A stretch of DNA of 38,616 nt, taken from Treponema sp. GTDB lineage: Bacteria; Spirochaetota; Spirochaetia; Treponematales; Breznakiellaceae. Of this stretch, positions 15,319 to 24,097 are shown one piece after another. The stretch's first letter is position 1, and every line of letters starts with the position of its first letter. A program made the translations under genes and the position numbers. The stretch is from the NCBI GenBank assembly GCA_031277045.1, contig JAISLX010000156.1:1-38616 (forward strand), written 5' to 3'. Under the pieces are notes generated by a model. That model was given only the letters and a program-made list of their open reading frames with translations, searched no databases and had not been told where the DNA came from.

Positions 15319-16301
15319 AGAATCCCTCTTGGGGATGGCCGCCGCCGCACCCGGTGAATTGACTTGCGGCCGCTGAAAAAGCGGTTTAGGGCCGCGGGAC
15401 CGTCCTCCCCGGCGGCCAAAAACAGACAGGCCGCTCCGGCGCGGCGGCACAGGGCCTCCACAAATTCCCGCCGTTCCTGGTGCCAGCGGGACCAGTCTTT
15501 GCGGAAGGCCGGAAGGCCGGAGGTTCCGTAAAAACGCTGGCCCGTTTCCGGGTCTTCCAGCGGAACAAGGCCAAGATCGGGAAAATCCCGGTCCTGGGGA
15601 TTTCCGGTTCCAATGGCGATAAGATCGTGCCGTATCGCCAGGTCCTCAAATTCCTGTTCCCAGGCGGAGGCGAAAAAATCGGTCAACACTACCACCATGC
15701 CGCGCCGCCTCAAAATCCGCCCCGCGCCCCGCAGGGCGGCCCCTAAATTGCTGTCCCGAATTTGGATGCCGAGCCCTCCGGCCGCCTGCCCGGTTATCGC
15801 TCCGGACCTTCCCGCCCCGCGCCCGCCGTTCATATCTACCGCGGCGCCCAGGATCCTCATAATATGCCGCCGCCCCTTCCGGGGGGGGAAGACCTGTACA
15901 ATGTCCTGGTCAAAAAAAAGGGCCCCCACCCGCTGTCCCGCCTTTTCGGCGGAAAAGGCGATAAGAGCCGCCGCCAAAACCCCCTGATCGTAGGCGCTTG
16001 TCTCCTCCGCGCCCGCGGGCCACAGGGAAGTAAACATGGAGGGGGAAGCATCCAGAATGATAAAAACCGAAAATTCCCGTTCCTCCCGGAACATTTTTAC
16101 GTAGGGTTCGCCCAGACGGGCGCTGACATTCCAGTCGATAAAGCGGGCGTCGTCCCCGGTTTGGTAGTGCCGGGCCTCGTCAAATTCTATGCCCTGCCCC
16201 TTAAAAACCGAACGGAAACTCCCGGCAAGAAGCTCTTCCGAAAGGCCTCCGGCGCTGAGGGGAAAGGCGGTAATCCTGCGCAGCAGTTCCCATCGATCCA
16301 T
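15315..16301 (-). CDS. DUF58 domain protein (VWA-like, MoxR partner)
   Basis: This 328-residue cytoplasmic protein has the DUF58 signature EFDEARHYQTGDDARFIDWN near residues 39-59, followed by YVKMFREEREF and a degenerate VWA segment (IILDASPSM, VLTDFFAS). It has no membrane helices. DUF58 proteins are encoded directly after MoxR ATPases and are thought to be assembled or remodelled with them. The gap to moxR is 12 bases, and the 3' end overlaps the next gene by four, so translation is probably coupled through the operon. Confidence 0.88.
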   Translation of the reverse strand: MDRWELLRRITAFPLSAGGLSEELLAGSFRSVFKGQGIEFDEARHYQTGDDARFIDWNVSARLGEPYVKMFREEREFSVFIILDASPSMFTSLWPAGAEETSAYDQGVLAAALIAFSAEKAGQRVGALFFDQDIVQVFPPRKGRRHIMRILGAAVDMNGGRGAGRSGAITGQAAGGLGIQIRDSNLGAALRGAGRILRRRGMVVVLTDFFASAWEQEFEDLAIRHDLIAIGTGNPQDRDFPDLGLVPLEDPETGQRFYGTSGLPAFRKDWSRWHQERREFVEALCRRAGAACLFLAAGEDGPAALNRFFSGRKSIHRVRRRPSPRGIL

Positions 16302-16313
16302 GATGAATTTGGG

Positions 16314-17483
16314 CTAGGGCAGGGGAACGAAGGACAAAAGCCGGGAAATCACCATGTCGGCGTCCAGACCGTCGGCTTCCGCCTCGTAGGAAAGAACAAT
16401 CCGGTGGCGCAGGACCGGATAGGCGGCAGCCTTAACATCCTCGGGACTGACATAGGACCGGCCCTCAAAAAGGGCGAGGATCCGGGCAATCCGGTGCAGG
16501 GCGATGGTCCCCCGGGGGGAAGCGCCAAAGGCGATGTAGCGGTAAACACCTTCCTGACCGGGGGCATAACGGGAAAGGGAATGACGGGACCCGCTCTGGG
16601 CCCCCGCGGGGGAATCCCGCACAAAAGCGCCGCTTGCCGTAGAAACGGCCGCCGGGGGCCGCGTGGCGGTTACCACAGCCACCATGTAGCGTTCAAGCCC
16701 CTGGTCCACCCGGACAAGCTCCGCCGCGGACCTTAAAAACCCCAGGGCTTCCCGGTCCAAAACCGGGGCAAGCGCGGGGGAACGGCCGTTTTCTCCGCCG
16801 GACAGGGGGGCGGCCTGCCGCATAACGCGGATCTCATCCTCCGGGCTGGGGTAGCCAAGAAGGACCTTCAACAAAAAACGGTCAAGTTCCGCTTCCGGCA
16901 GGGCATAAGTACCTTCGTGTTCAATGGGATTCTGGGTGGCAAGAACAAAAAACGGTTCCGGCAGCCGGTGGCTCTGGTCCCCAATGGTTACCTGCCCTTC
17001 CTGCATGGCCTCCAGCAGGGCGGACTGTACCTTGGCCGGGGCCCGGTTAATTTCGTCAGCCAGGATAACGTTGGCAAAGACCGGCCCCCGGCGGACCGAA
17101 AAAACGCCGGTCCCCTGTTCCCAGATCAGCGTACCTATAAGGTCCGCGGGCAAAAGGTCCGGGGTAAACTGTATCCTTTTGAATACAAGCCCCGTTATTT
17201 CCGCCAGGCTTTTCACGGCCGTAGTCTTGGCAAGCCCCGGTACGCCCTCCAGCAGGATATGCCCCCCGGCAACCATGGCGGCCAAAAGACCGTTGATCAT
17301 GTCGGTCTGGCCCACAATCCGCTTCGCCAGTTCCCGCCGGCAGCTTTCCACCAGGTCCACCGCGCGTTCCGGGGATTTTCCGGCGGCGAATTCCCGGACA
17401 TTTTCCGTTGTCTGTCTATCAGCGTTCCGCCAGTTATCACTCTCCGGCCCGGTTTGTTCGCCGTCCCTTTGCCAGGAATTCAT
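16314..17483 (-). CDS. moxR: MoxR-family AAA+ ATPase
   Basis: First gene of the Bat operon. I use the ATG at 17483 (389 residues) because the longer frame would run past the divergent aminotransferase start at 17545. Walker A is GVPGLAKT, Walker B VILADEINRA followed by AKVQSALLEAMQEGQVTIG, sensor 1 ATQNPIEHEGTY, and the C-terminal helical lid has SPRGTIALHRIARILA. MoxR ATPases act as chaperones that load cofactors or assemble VWA-protein complexes. A Gly/Ser/Ala-rich insertion near residues 270-300 (STASGAFVRDSPAGAQSG) is longer than in most relatives. The 61-base gap to the divergent gene must hold both promoters. Confidence 0.9.
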   Translation of the reverse strand: MNSWQRDGEQTGPESDNWRNADRQTTENVREFAAGKSPERAVDLVESCRRELAKRIVGQTDMINGLLAAMVAGGHILLEGVPGLAKTTAVKSLAEITGLVFKRIQFTPDLLPADLIGTLIWEQGTGVFSVRRGPVFANVILADEINRAPAKVQSALLEAMQEGQVTIGDQSHRLPEPFFVLATQNPIEHEGTYALPEAELDRFLLKVLLGYPSPEDEIRVMRQAAPLSGGENGRSPALAPVLDREALGFLRSAAELVRVDQGLERYMVAVVTATRPPAAVSTASGAFVRDSPAGAQSGSRHSLSRYAPGQEGVYRYIAFGASPRGTIALHRIARILALFEGRSYVSPEDVKAAAYPVLRHRIVLSYEAEADGLDADMVISRLLSFVPLP

Positions 17484-17544
17484 AAACCATTTTACTCCCT
17501 GATACTGTTGACTAAGTAAGGGCATTCCATAAAGATGGACCCTT

Positions 17545-18840
17545 ATGACAAGTCCCGCAGAAGAACTCAACGAAGCGCTGGAGGGTACTCCTGTGTCCCG
17601 GCTTCTATCCAGCCTGGGACGCCGCTTTTATTTTCCACGGGGCATCATTGCTCAATCGGCGGAGGCAAAACAATCAGCCCATTTCGCCAACGGAACCATC
17701 GGCATGGCCTTCAAAGACGGCCGGCCCCTTATTTTATCGGCCATTGCGGACTGTATGCCCACCCTGAATCCGGAAGAATCGGTGGTCTACGCGCCCACCG
17801 CCGGGGTAGAAGACGCCCGCCTGATCTGGAAAGACATGATCATCAAAAAAAACCCCTCGATCAACGCGGAGCGTATTTCCCTGCCGGCGGTAGTGCCGGG
17901 TCTTACCGCGGGCCTTTCCTATACCGCGGATATGTTCTTCGACGAAGGGGACCGGCTCCTGGTCAGCGATCCCTGCTGGGATAACTACGGCCTTATTTTT
18001 CATACCCGCCGGGGGGCGGAAGTCCGGGAAATTCCTTTTTTCGGCGCGGGAAACGGACTCAACCTGGAGGCCATTCAAAAGGCGGTACGAAAAGAGGCGA
18101 AAACCGGCGTGGTGCGGATACTGCTGAACTTTCCCAACAACCCTTCCGGCTATTCCCCCACCATAGGGGAAGAAGAAGCCTTGGTGGAAATACTGCGGGA
18201 GGCGGCGGACAGCGGGGCCGACGTGCTGGTGATCTGCGATGACGCCTACTTTGGCCTTTTTTACGAGGACGATATCAGCAAAGAATCCCCGTTTGTCCGC
18301 TTTTCTTCCCTCCACGACAGAATTCTGGCCGTCAAGATAGACGGCCCCATCAAAGAAGATTATATCTGGGGCTTCCGCATGGGCTTTGTTACCTACGCCT
18401 GCCGCGCCCTGGGCCCTTCCCACTACAACGCCCTTATCCGCAAACTCATGGGGGCCATCCGTTCCTCCGTGTCCTGCGCCAACACCCCCGCCCAGCACAT
18501 CATGCTAAGAGCTATGGAGGACGAACGGACGCCGCGCGAAAAAGAAGACTTTCTTAACACTCTTAAAAAACGCTACAAAAAGGTGCGGTCTTTTATCCGC
18601 GCCAATTCCCCGCATCCTGTCCTTAAACCCCTGCCTTTTAACTCGGGGTACTTTATGTGCTTCCGCTGCGAGGGCCTGAGCGCGGAAAAACTGCGGCGGG
18701 AACTCCTTTACGATCAGGGCATCGGCGCTATCTCCCTGGAAGACCGCTACCTGCGAATCGCCTTCGCGGGAATTGACGAGGACAAAATCGAAAAGGTCTA
18801 CCGCGTTATCTACGACACTGCCGCGAAACTGGCCCGCTGA
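17545..18840 (+). CDS. PLP-dependent aminotransferase, class I/II
   Basis: This 431-residue fold-type I aminotransferase has NFPNNPSGY near 195-203 (Asn contacting PLP), CDDAYFGLFY at 231-240 (Asp and Tyr contacting the ring), Lys270 in DGPIKED as the Schiff-base lysine, and Arg278 in WGFRMGF for substrate carboxylate. The usual SxxK spacing is replaced by this GPIKEDYIWGFR form, seen in a group of aminotransferases of uncertain substrate. ATG at 17545 has only a weak GGA upstream. It is divergent from moxR and convergent with the next gene. The amino acid substrate cannot be inferred. Confidence 0.85.
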   Translation: MTSPAEELNEALEGTPVSRLLSSLGRRFYFPRGIIAQSAEAKQSAHFANGTIGMAFKDGRPLILSAIADCMPTLNPEESVVYAPTAGVEDARLIWKDMIIKKNPSINAERISLPAVVPGLTAGLSYTADMFFDEGDRLLVSDPCWDNYGLIFHTRRGAEVREIPFFGAGNGLNLEAIQKAVRKEAKTGVVRILLNFPNNPSGYSPTIGEEEALVEILREAADSGADVLVICDDAYFGLFYEDDISKESPFVRFSSLHDRILAVKIDGPIKEDYIWGFRMGFVTYACRALGPSHYNALIRKLMGAIRSSVSCANTPAQHIMLRAMEDERTPREKEDFLNTLKKRYKKVRSFIRANSPHPVLKPLPFNSGYFMCFRCEGLSAEKLRRELLYDQGIGAISLEDRYLRIAFAGIDEDKIEKVYRVIYDTAAKLAR

Positions 18841-18860
18841 CAGTTTGCCGCGCTTTGCGC

Positions 18861-18884
18861 ATAAAAACCTGCAAGCGCAGCAGG
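18861..18884 (-). terminator. Intrinsic terminator of the 18906 gene
   Basis: Read on the minus strand, CCTGC-TGCGCTT-GCAGG is followed at once by TTTTTAT, just after the stop codon at 18906. An alternative hairpin GCAGGC/GCCTGC (18880-18897) would compete with it. Confidence 0.6.
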
Positions 18885-18905
18885 CCGCTAAGCCTGCGGC
18901 GGGAC

Positions 18906-19409
18906 TTACCAGACCAGCATGCGGCCCACGTCAAGCAATTCGGGCATTTGCCGGTAAAGGGGCATGCGCCCCCGTGAATTCTGTTTGTCCAGTTCCGCGA
19001 GGGTCTGGTACAGTTCGTTAAGAAGGTCGGCGAACACCTTAATGTTGGGGCCAAAATTATTTATCGCCATGTCCCGGAACACCTTCCGGCTTTCCGGTTC
19101 TTCTTCTTTCAGCCGGTTTTTCAACACGGGCAGCAAATCATGGCGTACCATAGACACAAAACGGGCGGCGGCGGAAATTTGCCGGTACAGATCGTCCAGT
19201 TCGAAGCCCAGATTTCGCGCCTGTTTATGGGTAAGCATCTCTATCTGCGTCCAATCCTGCGGGTCCAGGGGAAGCTGAAGCAGGGCCGGGCGGATATAGG
19301 AATTCGCCACATTGGCCTGGTAGTGATTTCCGATTTGCTCCAACAGCCTCATCACCTGAGCGGTACCAACCGTCTGTCCGGGTCCTTCCTCCGGGAAAAA
19401 CGAGGGCAT
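18906..19409 (-). CDS. Conserved-looking hypothetical protein
   Basis: I use the ATG at 19409 (MPSFFPEEGPGQTVG...), giving 167 residues. The longer frame up to 19547 runs through a palindrome and looks unlike protein. No clear ribosome site precedes 19409, so the start is uncertain. The sequence is helical and soluble, with conserved-looking segments LPLDPQDWTQIEMLTHKQAR and MAINNFGPNIKVFADLLNEL. There is no signal peptide and no motif I recognise. It is transcribed toward the aminotransferase and ends in a terminator. Confidence 0.6.
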   Translation of the reverse strand: MPSFFPEEGPGQTVGTAQVMRLLEQIGNHYQANVANSYIRPALLQLPLDPQDWTQIEMLTHKQARNLGFELDDLYRQISAAARFVSMVRHDLLPVLKNRLKEEEPESRKVFRDMAINNFGPNIKVFADLLNELYQTLAELDKQNSRGRMPLYRQMPELLDVGRMLVW

Positions 19410-19511
19410 ACCATAAGCATAACTGCCGGAAAATATATTGCAAGTTAAATCAGGATTTGCGGAGGGCCGCTGGCTTGCTGCGCTTCGGTGCAAATTGCAT
19501 ATTTCAAGAAA

Positions 19512-19545
19512 GTCTGACCATAATGTGCCTACGTTATGGTCAGAC
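19512..19545. promoter_or_regulatory. Perfect 12-bp inverted repeat in a divergent promoter region
   Basis: GTCTGACCATAA at 19512-19523 and TTATGGTCAGAC at 19534-19545 are exact complements separated by ten bases. It lies between the divergent genes at 18906 and 19536. Such a symmetric site suits a dimeric regulator or a hairpin; no adjacent gene encodes an obvious regulator. Confidence 0.6.
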
Positions 19546-20897
19546 ACTATTTATGCTCCGCCGGCCGCCAAAGAAACATATCCGCTGTCCCGCGGATACC
19601 GGACAACCGTGATTTTTGTGGTTTTTTAAGCGGTAAAACCATAAAAACCGTAAAAAAACACAAATACTGCGCCGGGCTGTTAAGCGTCATCCTGTGCATT
19701 TTTATGTCCTGCGCCGCGGACGGCGAAACCGGGGCGGTTCTGTGGACCGATCAAACCGAATTCGCCATTTACGCGGATCACTTCAACTCCATGCAGGACC
19801 GTTACAAAGTGGAGGTCCGTTACTTCGATTCCCCTGCCCAAAAACTTGCCCAGGACCTTGAATACCCCGACATAGTTGTTGGGAACTGGCTTAAAAGCGC
19901 CTCCACCAGAACCCTGCTTAAACCCCTGGACAAGCTGTTCAGGGATAAATCCCTGAACCAGGACCATTTTTACCCCGGGCTGCTTGACCTGGGAAAGATA
20001 GAAAACCGCCAGTACCTGCTGCCGGTTTCTTTCAATATCCCCGCCCTGGTCTTTGTCAGGGGCAATGGATCCCTCATCTCCAATCCCTTTACCATCGGCC
20101 TTGAGGAAATAAAAACCCTGGGCAGAAACTACAACCAGGAAAACGGCGGCTATACCCGGATGGGCTTTTCCCCCGCGTGGAACGACGAATTCCTGTTTGT
20201 TACCGCCAAACTCTTTGGCGCCGGCTTTAAGGAAGCGGTTCCCCTGGCCTGGGACGCCCAGGCCCTGGAACAGGCCATGACCTACAGCCAGCAGTGGATC
20301 AAAGAGGCAAACACAAGCATTCAGCAAGTTGAGGATTTTATCTTCAAGTATTTTTACGATCCCCCCGCGCAGCGGCTTATCTCCGGTCATATTCTTTTTA
20401 CCTACATGGAAAGCGCCGAACTGTTCACCATGACCCAGGAACGCCGCGCCGCCCTGGATTTCCGCTGGATCGCCGAGAATAATACCATCCCCCTTAACGA
20501 AGACACCGTGTACTATGGAATCTGCGAAAAGGGAAAGGCAAGAAAAGCGGCGGAGGCGTTTACCTGCTGGTTTTTTCAGCCGGAAACCCAGACGCTGCTT
20601 TTGGAATCCGCGCGGAACCAGCGCATAACCGAAATATCCTTCGGCATTGGCGGCGGTTTTTCCGCCCTCCGTGATGTAACCGAGCAGGTTTTCCCCCGGT
20701 TCTATCCCATTCTGCTGGGACATATTCCCCCGGAAGATCACCTGGCCCCCCCCAACGTACTGCCCCGGAACTGGCCGGCTTTAAAAGAAAAAGTGATCCT
20801 GCCCTATATGCACGACCGGGTCCGCCATGACACCAGGGAAGAAATTCTGCCCCTGGAACAGCGTATCAACAACTGGATACGGCTTAACCGGGAATGA
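19536..20897 (+). CDS. Solute-binding-protein-like lipoprotein
   Basis: The mature part resembles family 1 extracellular solute-binding proteins: VLWTDQTEFAIYADHFN, YPDIVVGNWLKSAST, KPLDKLF, YLLPVSFNIPALVFVRGN, and an alpha-helical C-terminal lobe. A lysine-rich stretch (KTIKTVKKHK) precedes a hydrophobic core and the lipobox IFMSC, with Cys59 the likely lipidated residue. The only start codon in this frame is the ATG at 19536, which leaves a 58-residue leader, far too long, and lies inside the palindrome. No ATG, GTG or TTG lies near the lysine stretch, so an unusual start, a frameshift or a sequencing error is possible. No permease genes are adjacent. Confidence 0.72.
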   Translation: MVRHYLCSAGRQRNISAVPRIPDNRDFCGFLSGKTIKTVKKHKYCAGLLSVILCIFMSCAADGETGAVLWTDQTEFAIYADHFNSMQDRYKVEVRYFDSPAQKLAQDLEYPDIVVGNWLKSASTRTLLKPLDKLFRDKSLNQDHFYPGLLDLGKIENRQYLLPVSFNIPALVFVRGNGSLISNPFTIGLEEIKTLGRNYNQENGGYTRMGFSPAWNDEFLFVTAKLFGAGFKEAVPLAWDAQALEQAMTYSQQWIKEANTSIQQVEDFIFKYFYDPPAQRLISGHILFTYMESAELFTMTQERRAALDFRWIAENNTIPLNEDTVYYGICEKGKARKAAEAFTCWFFQPETQTLLLESARNQRITEISFGIGGGFSALRDVTEQVFPRFYPILLGHIPPEDHLAPPNVLPRNWPALKEKVILPYMHDRVRHDTREEILPLEQRINNWIRLNRE

Positions 20898-20938
20898 AAG
20901 GCAGAAGTTTTTTCACAACCCGGTAAGTATCGAAGATA

Positions 20939-20992
20939 CCCCGCCGAACCTTTCGGTTCGAGCTTTGCGGCGGGGTTCTTCATTTTTTTTTT
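20939..20992 (+). terminator. Intrinsic terminator after the solute-binding lipoprotein
   Basis: CCCCGCCG (20939-20946) pairs with CGGCGGGG (20968-20975); an inner hairpin CGAACC/GGTTCG lies inside. The stem is followed by TTCTTCA and a run of ten T. It ends the upstream gene 42 bases past its stop. Confidence 0.85.
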
Positions 20993-21025
20993 CAAATTCC
21001 GATAAGAAATATGAGGAGAAGCACA

Positions 21026-21424
21026 ATGAACCGGGGAATTTTATCCGCCACCGTCATGCCCAGTATTGGCTACGCCATGAGCGCCGGCCGTTCCGCTCTG
21101 GGAGGCAGAATGTCCCTGCCCGTGGCCCCCGCGCTGTACATTTATTCCCATTTCCGCCATGTTTCCGGCGTTCCCGCCCCGGAGGGCACCCAGGGAATCA
21201 CGATCAGCAAGCTTAAGATTCTGGATACCCTTATTGAACAGCTTAGCCGGATTAAAAACCAGGGAACGGCGAATTCCCGCGGCGCGGAAACAATGTCCGA
21301 TGAACAGATTGACGCCCTTATCGACCAGTACGAGCAGCAGATCCGTTCCAGTCAGGCCGCGTCCCAAGCCGTCTCTTTTGGCGCCATGCCCCAGGGCGGG
21401 CTTATGTTTAACCTGGTAGCGTAA
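21026..21424 (+). CDS. Hypothetical protein
   Basis: The ATG at 21026 is preferred over that at 21011 because AGGAGA lies six bases before it. The product is 132 residues. The first half is Gly/Ala/Met-rich and weakly hydrophobic without a clear signal peptide. The second half has two helices (LKILDTLIEQLSRIKNQ and SDEQIDALIDQYEQQIRSSQ) that could form a coiled coil. I recognise no family. It stands alone between a terminator and the convergent repressor gene. Confidence 0.6.
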   Translation: MNRGILSATVMPSIGYAMSAGRSALGGRMSLPVAPALYIYSHFRHVSGVPAPEGTQGITISKLKILDTLIEQLSRIKNQGTANSRGAETMSDEQIDALIDQYEQQIRSSQAASQAVSFGAMPQGGLMFNLVA

Positions 21425-21469
21425 AAATCGCGCCGCGCCGGCGGCTTAACCGGAGGGCGCGCAGGAACA

Positions 21470-21874
21470 CTAAGTCTGCAAGCCTCCCGCAAGCGCAGCG
21501 GGTTTCTGGCTTTTCTTTTTTGACTTTACCAGCGTTTTTATTTTTTTTAGGGTTTCTGCCGAAAGCAGGTGTTCCATTTTGCAGGCGTCCTTTTCCGCGG
21601 TTTCCGGATCTACCCCCACAATATCCATAAGAAAGCTGGTTAAAAGGCTGTGGCGGTCCCGAATCTCCTGGGCCTGGACAATTCCTTTTTGGGTAAGGCT
21701 TACCGTGCGGTACCGTTCATGATCCAAAAGTCCCCGCGCTTCCAGGATTCTAAGGGCGGTAAGCACCGAAGGCTTACTAACCCCAAGGCGGGCGGCAATA
21801 TCGGTTACCCGCACTTCCCCCTCATCCGATAGAAAGCTGACCATTTCAAGATAATCTTCCAGGGACTGAGTCAT
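21470..21874 (-). CDS. DtxR/MntR-family metal-dependent repressor
   Basis: This 134-residue protein has an N-terminal winged helix-turn-helix (VTDIAARLGVSKPSVLTALRIL) and a dimerisation helix with the metal-site residues EDYLE near 6-10, RDRHSLL near 73 and ACKMEHLLS near 97. The Cys-x-x-Glu-His pattern is that of DtxR/IdeR, while the short length lacking an SH3 domain is MntR-like. It should repress metal uptake genes when Mn2+ or Fe2+ is bound. No metal transporter is adjacent. There is no ribosome site before the ATG, and a TATAAT overlaps it, so the start is less certain. The C-terminal 15 residues are Lys/Ala-rich and hairpin-encoded. Confidence 0.85.
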   Translation of the reverse strand: MTQSLEDYLEMVSFLSDEGEVRVTDIAARLGVSKPSVLTALRILEARGLLDHERYRTVSLTQKGIVQAQEIRDRHSLLTSFLMDIVGVDPETAEKDACKMEHLLSAETLKKIKTLVKSKKKSQKPAALAGGLQT

Positions 21875-21937
21875 TATAAAATAGTGAGGGAAAAGCGGGG
21901 GCTTGTCAACAATTATGTTTCATACGAAAACGTAACG

Positions 21938-22771
21938 ATGGATCAAAACGCCGCCTTTGAAAACTACTACCGGGCGATTTACGGCAGCCGCTGGGCGTCT
22001 CTGCGGGAAAGCCTGCTGGCCCCCGTTCCGGGCGCGGCCTTTGATGAGGGCCTTGTTAAAGCCTATACGCTGGATTACGCCTCTGTGCTGGCGGCCCGGT
22101 CCCTTAGACTGCCATGCCCCTGTACGGAAGGGCCGCCGGCGGAGATTCTTGACGCCTGCGCCGCCCCGGGGGGCAAGGCCCTGGTCATCGCGGGCCGCCT
22201 GCGGGAAGGTCAGCGGCTACTGGCTAACGAATTTTCTACCGCGCGCCGGCGGCGGCTCCTGGCGGCGCTGGACGAGCATCTTGACACGGGCAAGCGGGAA
22301 CGGGTGCGGGTTTCCGGGTTTAACGCCGCTGCCCTGGGAAGGCGGAGAGACGAATGGGGCCGTTTTGGCGGCATCCTGCTGGATGTCCCCTGTTCCTCGG
22401 AACGGCACGTTCTGGGCAGCGCACGGGAACTATCCCGCTGGACGGAAGCCCGGCCCCGTTTTCTCGCGGGGCGGCAGTGGGCCCTGCTTTCCGCGGCCTT
22501 CCTGCTCCTAAAACCCGGCGGCTCCCTGGTTTACGCCACTTGCGCCCTTGACCCCGGGGAAAATGACGGCGTGGCCGGACGGCTTCTGGAAAAATACGGG
22601 GCCCGGCCCGACAAAAACGGGGACGCGGAGACCGCCGGAACAAGCGCCGTATTCCTGGACAGGCCGGATTTTGCCGAGGGGGAAGCTACTGTTTACGGCA
22701 GGATTATCCTGCCGGACAGATGCGGGGGCATGGGCCCCATGTACGTGGCCCGGTTCAGGAAGGCCGTTTGA
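21938..22771 (+). CDS. RsmB/NSUN-family RNA (cytosine-5)-methyltransferase
   Basis: I use the ATG at 21938 (MDQNAAFENYY...), 277 residues; the GTG at 21884 would add residues unlike the family. The SAM-dependent Rossmann fold shows ILDACAAPGGKAL (motif I), LLANEFS, ILLDVPCSSERHVLG (motif IV, Pro-Cys), and LVYATCALDPGENDGVA (motif VI, Thr-Cys with the catalytic Cys). The enzyme methylates C5 of cytosine in rRNA or tRNA. It lacks the N-terminal NusB-like domain of RsmB, so the target may differ. It is divergent from the repressor gene with about 60 bases between. Confidence 0.85.
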   Translation: MDQNAAFENYYRAIYGSRWASLRESLLAPVPGAAFDEGLVKAYTLDYASVLAARSLRLPCPCTEGPPAEILDACAAPGGKALVIAGRLREGQRLLANEFSTARRRRLLAALDEHLDTGKRERVRVSGFNAAALGRRRDEWGRFGGILLDVPCSSERHVLGSARELSRWTEARPRFLAGRQWALLSAAFLLLKPGGSLVYATCALDPGENDGVAGRLLEKYGARPDKNGDAETAGTSAVFLDRPDFAEGEATVYGRIILPDRCGGMGPMYVARFRKAV

Positions 22772-22806
22772 CAATGGCACTGCCTGCCGCCGCGCGGGAC
22801 GACATT

Positions 22807-24027
22807 TTAATCCGCGCGGGGGCGGTAATCCGCCTGTGTTTCCCCGGCCCGCCGCGCCAGGGCCCGCCCAAGCCGTTCCAGCGCCGCCTGAAGTACCGGG
22901 GCAGGACAGGCCAGATTGATCCGCTCATAGCCCCGGCCTTCCTCGCCAAAGACATATCCCTCGTTCAGGAACATCTGGGCCTTGTGGACCATAAAATTTT
23001 CCAGTTCCCGGTAGTCCATGCCCAGGCCGCGGCAGTCCCACCATTGAAGGTAAGTTCCCTCCAGGGGGAATACGTTTATGCCGGGGATTTCGCGGGCCAT
23101 AAATTCCTCAACAATTTTTCTGTTGCCGTCAATAACCGTGATAAGTTCATCCAGCCAGGGTCCGCAGCGGGTATAGGCGATCTCGCAGGCACGGTAACCC
23201 AGAATATTCAGCGTGGGGCGGCTCATGCTATGGCCAATTTCCTCCAGATATTTTTGCCGCAGTTCCTGGCCGGGAATAATAATGTTGGACGAACACATGC
23301 CCGCCAGGTTAAAGCTTTTGCTGGGGGCAGTGCAGACAATAGTGTTCCGCGCGTACTCCTCCCCCAGCGCGGCAAAAACGGTGTGGCGGAAACCGGGCAT
23401 GACAAGGTCAAAATGAATTTCGTCAGACACGATCTTTACGCCGTGCCGCAGGCATATATCGCCCAGCTTTCTTAATTCGTCTTTTTCCCAAACCCGGCCC
23501 ACGGGGTTGTGGGGACTGGATAAAAGGAGAAGCTTGTTGTCCGGGTCCGCCGCTTTCGCCTCCAGATCGTCAAAGTCAATTTCGTAGCGGCCGTTTTTGA
23601 TAAGCAGTTTATTGGCAACGATCCTGCGCTTGTTCCGCTCTATGGCCGCGAAAAACGGATGGTACACCGGGGGCATGATAATAACCCCCCCGCCGGGATC
23701 GGTAAAAGATTTAACGCAGTTGTAAAGCGCCGTCACTACCCCGTTGGAACTGACAAGCCACTCGTCCCTGATGTCCCAGGAATGGCGGCTTTTCATCCAA
23801 AAACGCACCGCTTCGTAATACGCTTCGGTGGGACTCGTGTAGCCCAAAACAAGGTTATCCAGATAGTCTTTAAGTCCCCCGGTAATTTCCGGGGCCATTT
23901 TAAATTCCATGTCCGCCACGGAAAAGGGAACAATATCCCGGTCCACGGCGGGGTTTCTTTTTTTCATTCCGTCCCATTTGTCAGACCCGGCGCCGGACCG
24001 GTCAATTTTTGTTGTAAAATCGTACAT
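22807..24027 (-). CDS. PatB/MalY-type cystathionine beta-lyase (PLP C-S lyase)
   Basis: The ATG at 24027 has GGAGG five bases upstream and gives 406 residues, the usual PatB length. Family markers are KWDGMKKRNP, VPFSVADMEFKMAPEI, GYTSPTEAYYEAV, LLSSPHNPVGRVW, VSDEIHFDLV (Asp contacting PLP) and APSKSFNLAG, whose Lys forms the aldimine. PatB enzymes cleave cystathionine or cysteine conjugates to release a thiol, and MalY also moonlights as a regulator. It is last in the dxs-to-truA operon, 70 bases after truA, and convergent with the methyltransferase. Confidence 0.9.
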   Translation of the reverse strand: MYDFTTKIDRSGAGSDKWDGMKKRNPAVDRDIVPFSVADMEFKMAPEITGGLKDYLDNLVLGYTSPTEAYYEAVRFWMKSRHSWDIRDEWLVSSNGVVTALYNCVKSFTDPGGGVIIMPPVYHPFFAAIERNKRRIVANKLLIKNGRYEIDFDDLEAKAADPDNKLLLLSSPHNPVGRVWEKDELRKLGDICLRHGVKIVSDEIHFDLVMPGFRHTVFAALGEEYARNTIVCTAPSKSFNLAGMCSSNIIIPGQELRQKYLEEIGHSMSRPTLNILGYRACEIAYTRCGPWLDELITVIDGNRKIVEEFMAREIPGINVFPLEGTYLQWWDCRGLGMDYRELENFMVHKAQMFLNEGYVFGEEGRGYERINLACPAPVLQAALERLGRALARRAGETQADYRPRAD

Positions 24028-24097
24028 GCCGTCCTCCGGGGAAACTGTAAATGATGAGGGGGAAAAAAGATACGCCGCCTGAGCCTGCGCTCCGCGA

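Noticed and set aside
15762..16736. 324-codon plus-strand frame opposite DUF58 and moxR
   Set aside because: Antisense shadow of two clear family genes; no domain or start signal.
19680..20741. 353-codon minus-strand frame opposite the solute-binding lipoprotein
   Set aside because: The plus frame has lipobox and binding-protein features; the minus product has no recognisable domain.
21421..21469. GC-rich inverted sequence between convergent genes as a terminator
   Set aside because: Pairing is imperfect and there is no T-run on either strand.
21895..21937. Partial palindrome GTTTCATACGAAAAC as an operator of the DtxR-type repressor
   Set aside because: The symmetry is imperfect and no second copy is seen, so it is too weak to annotate.
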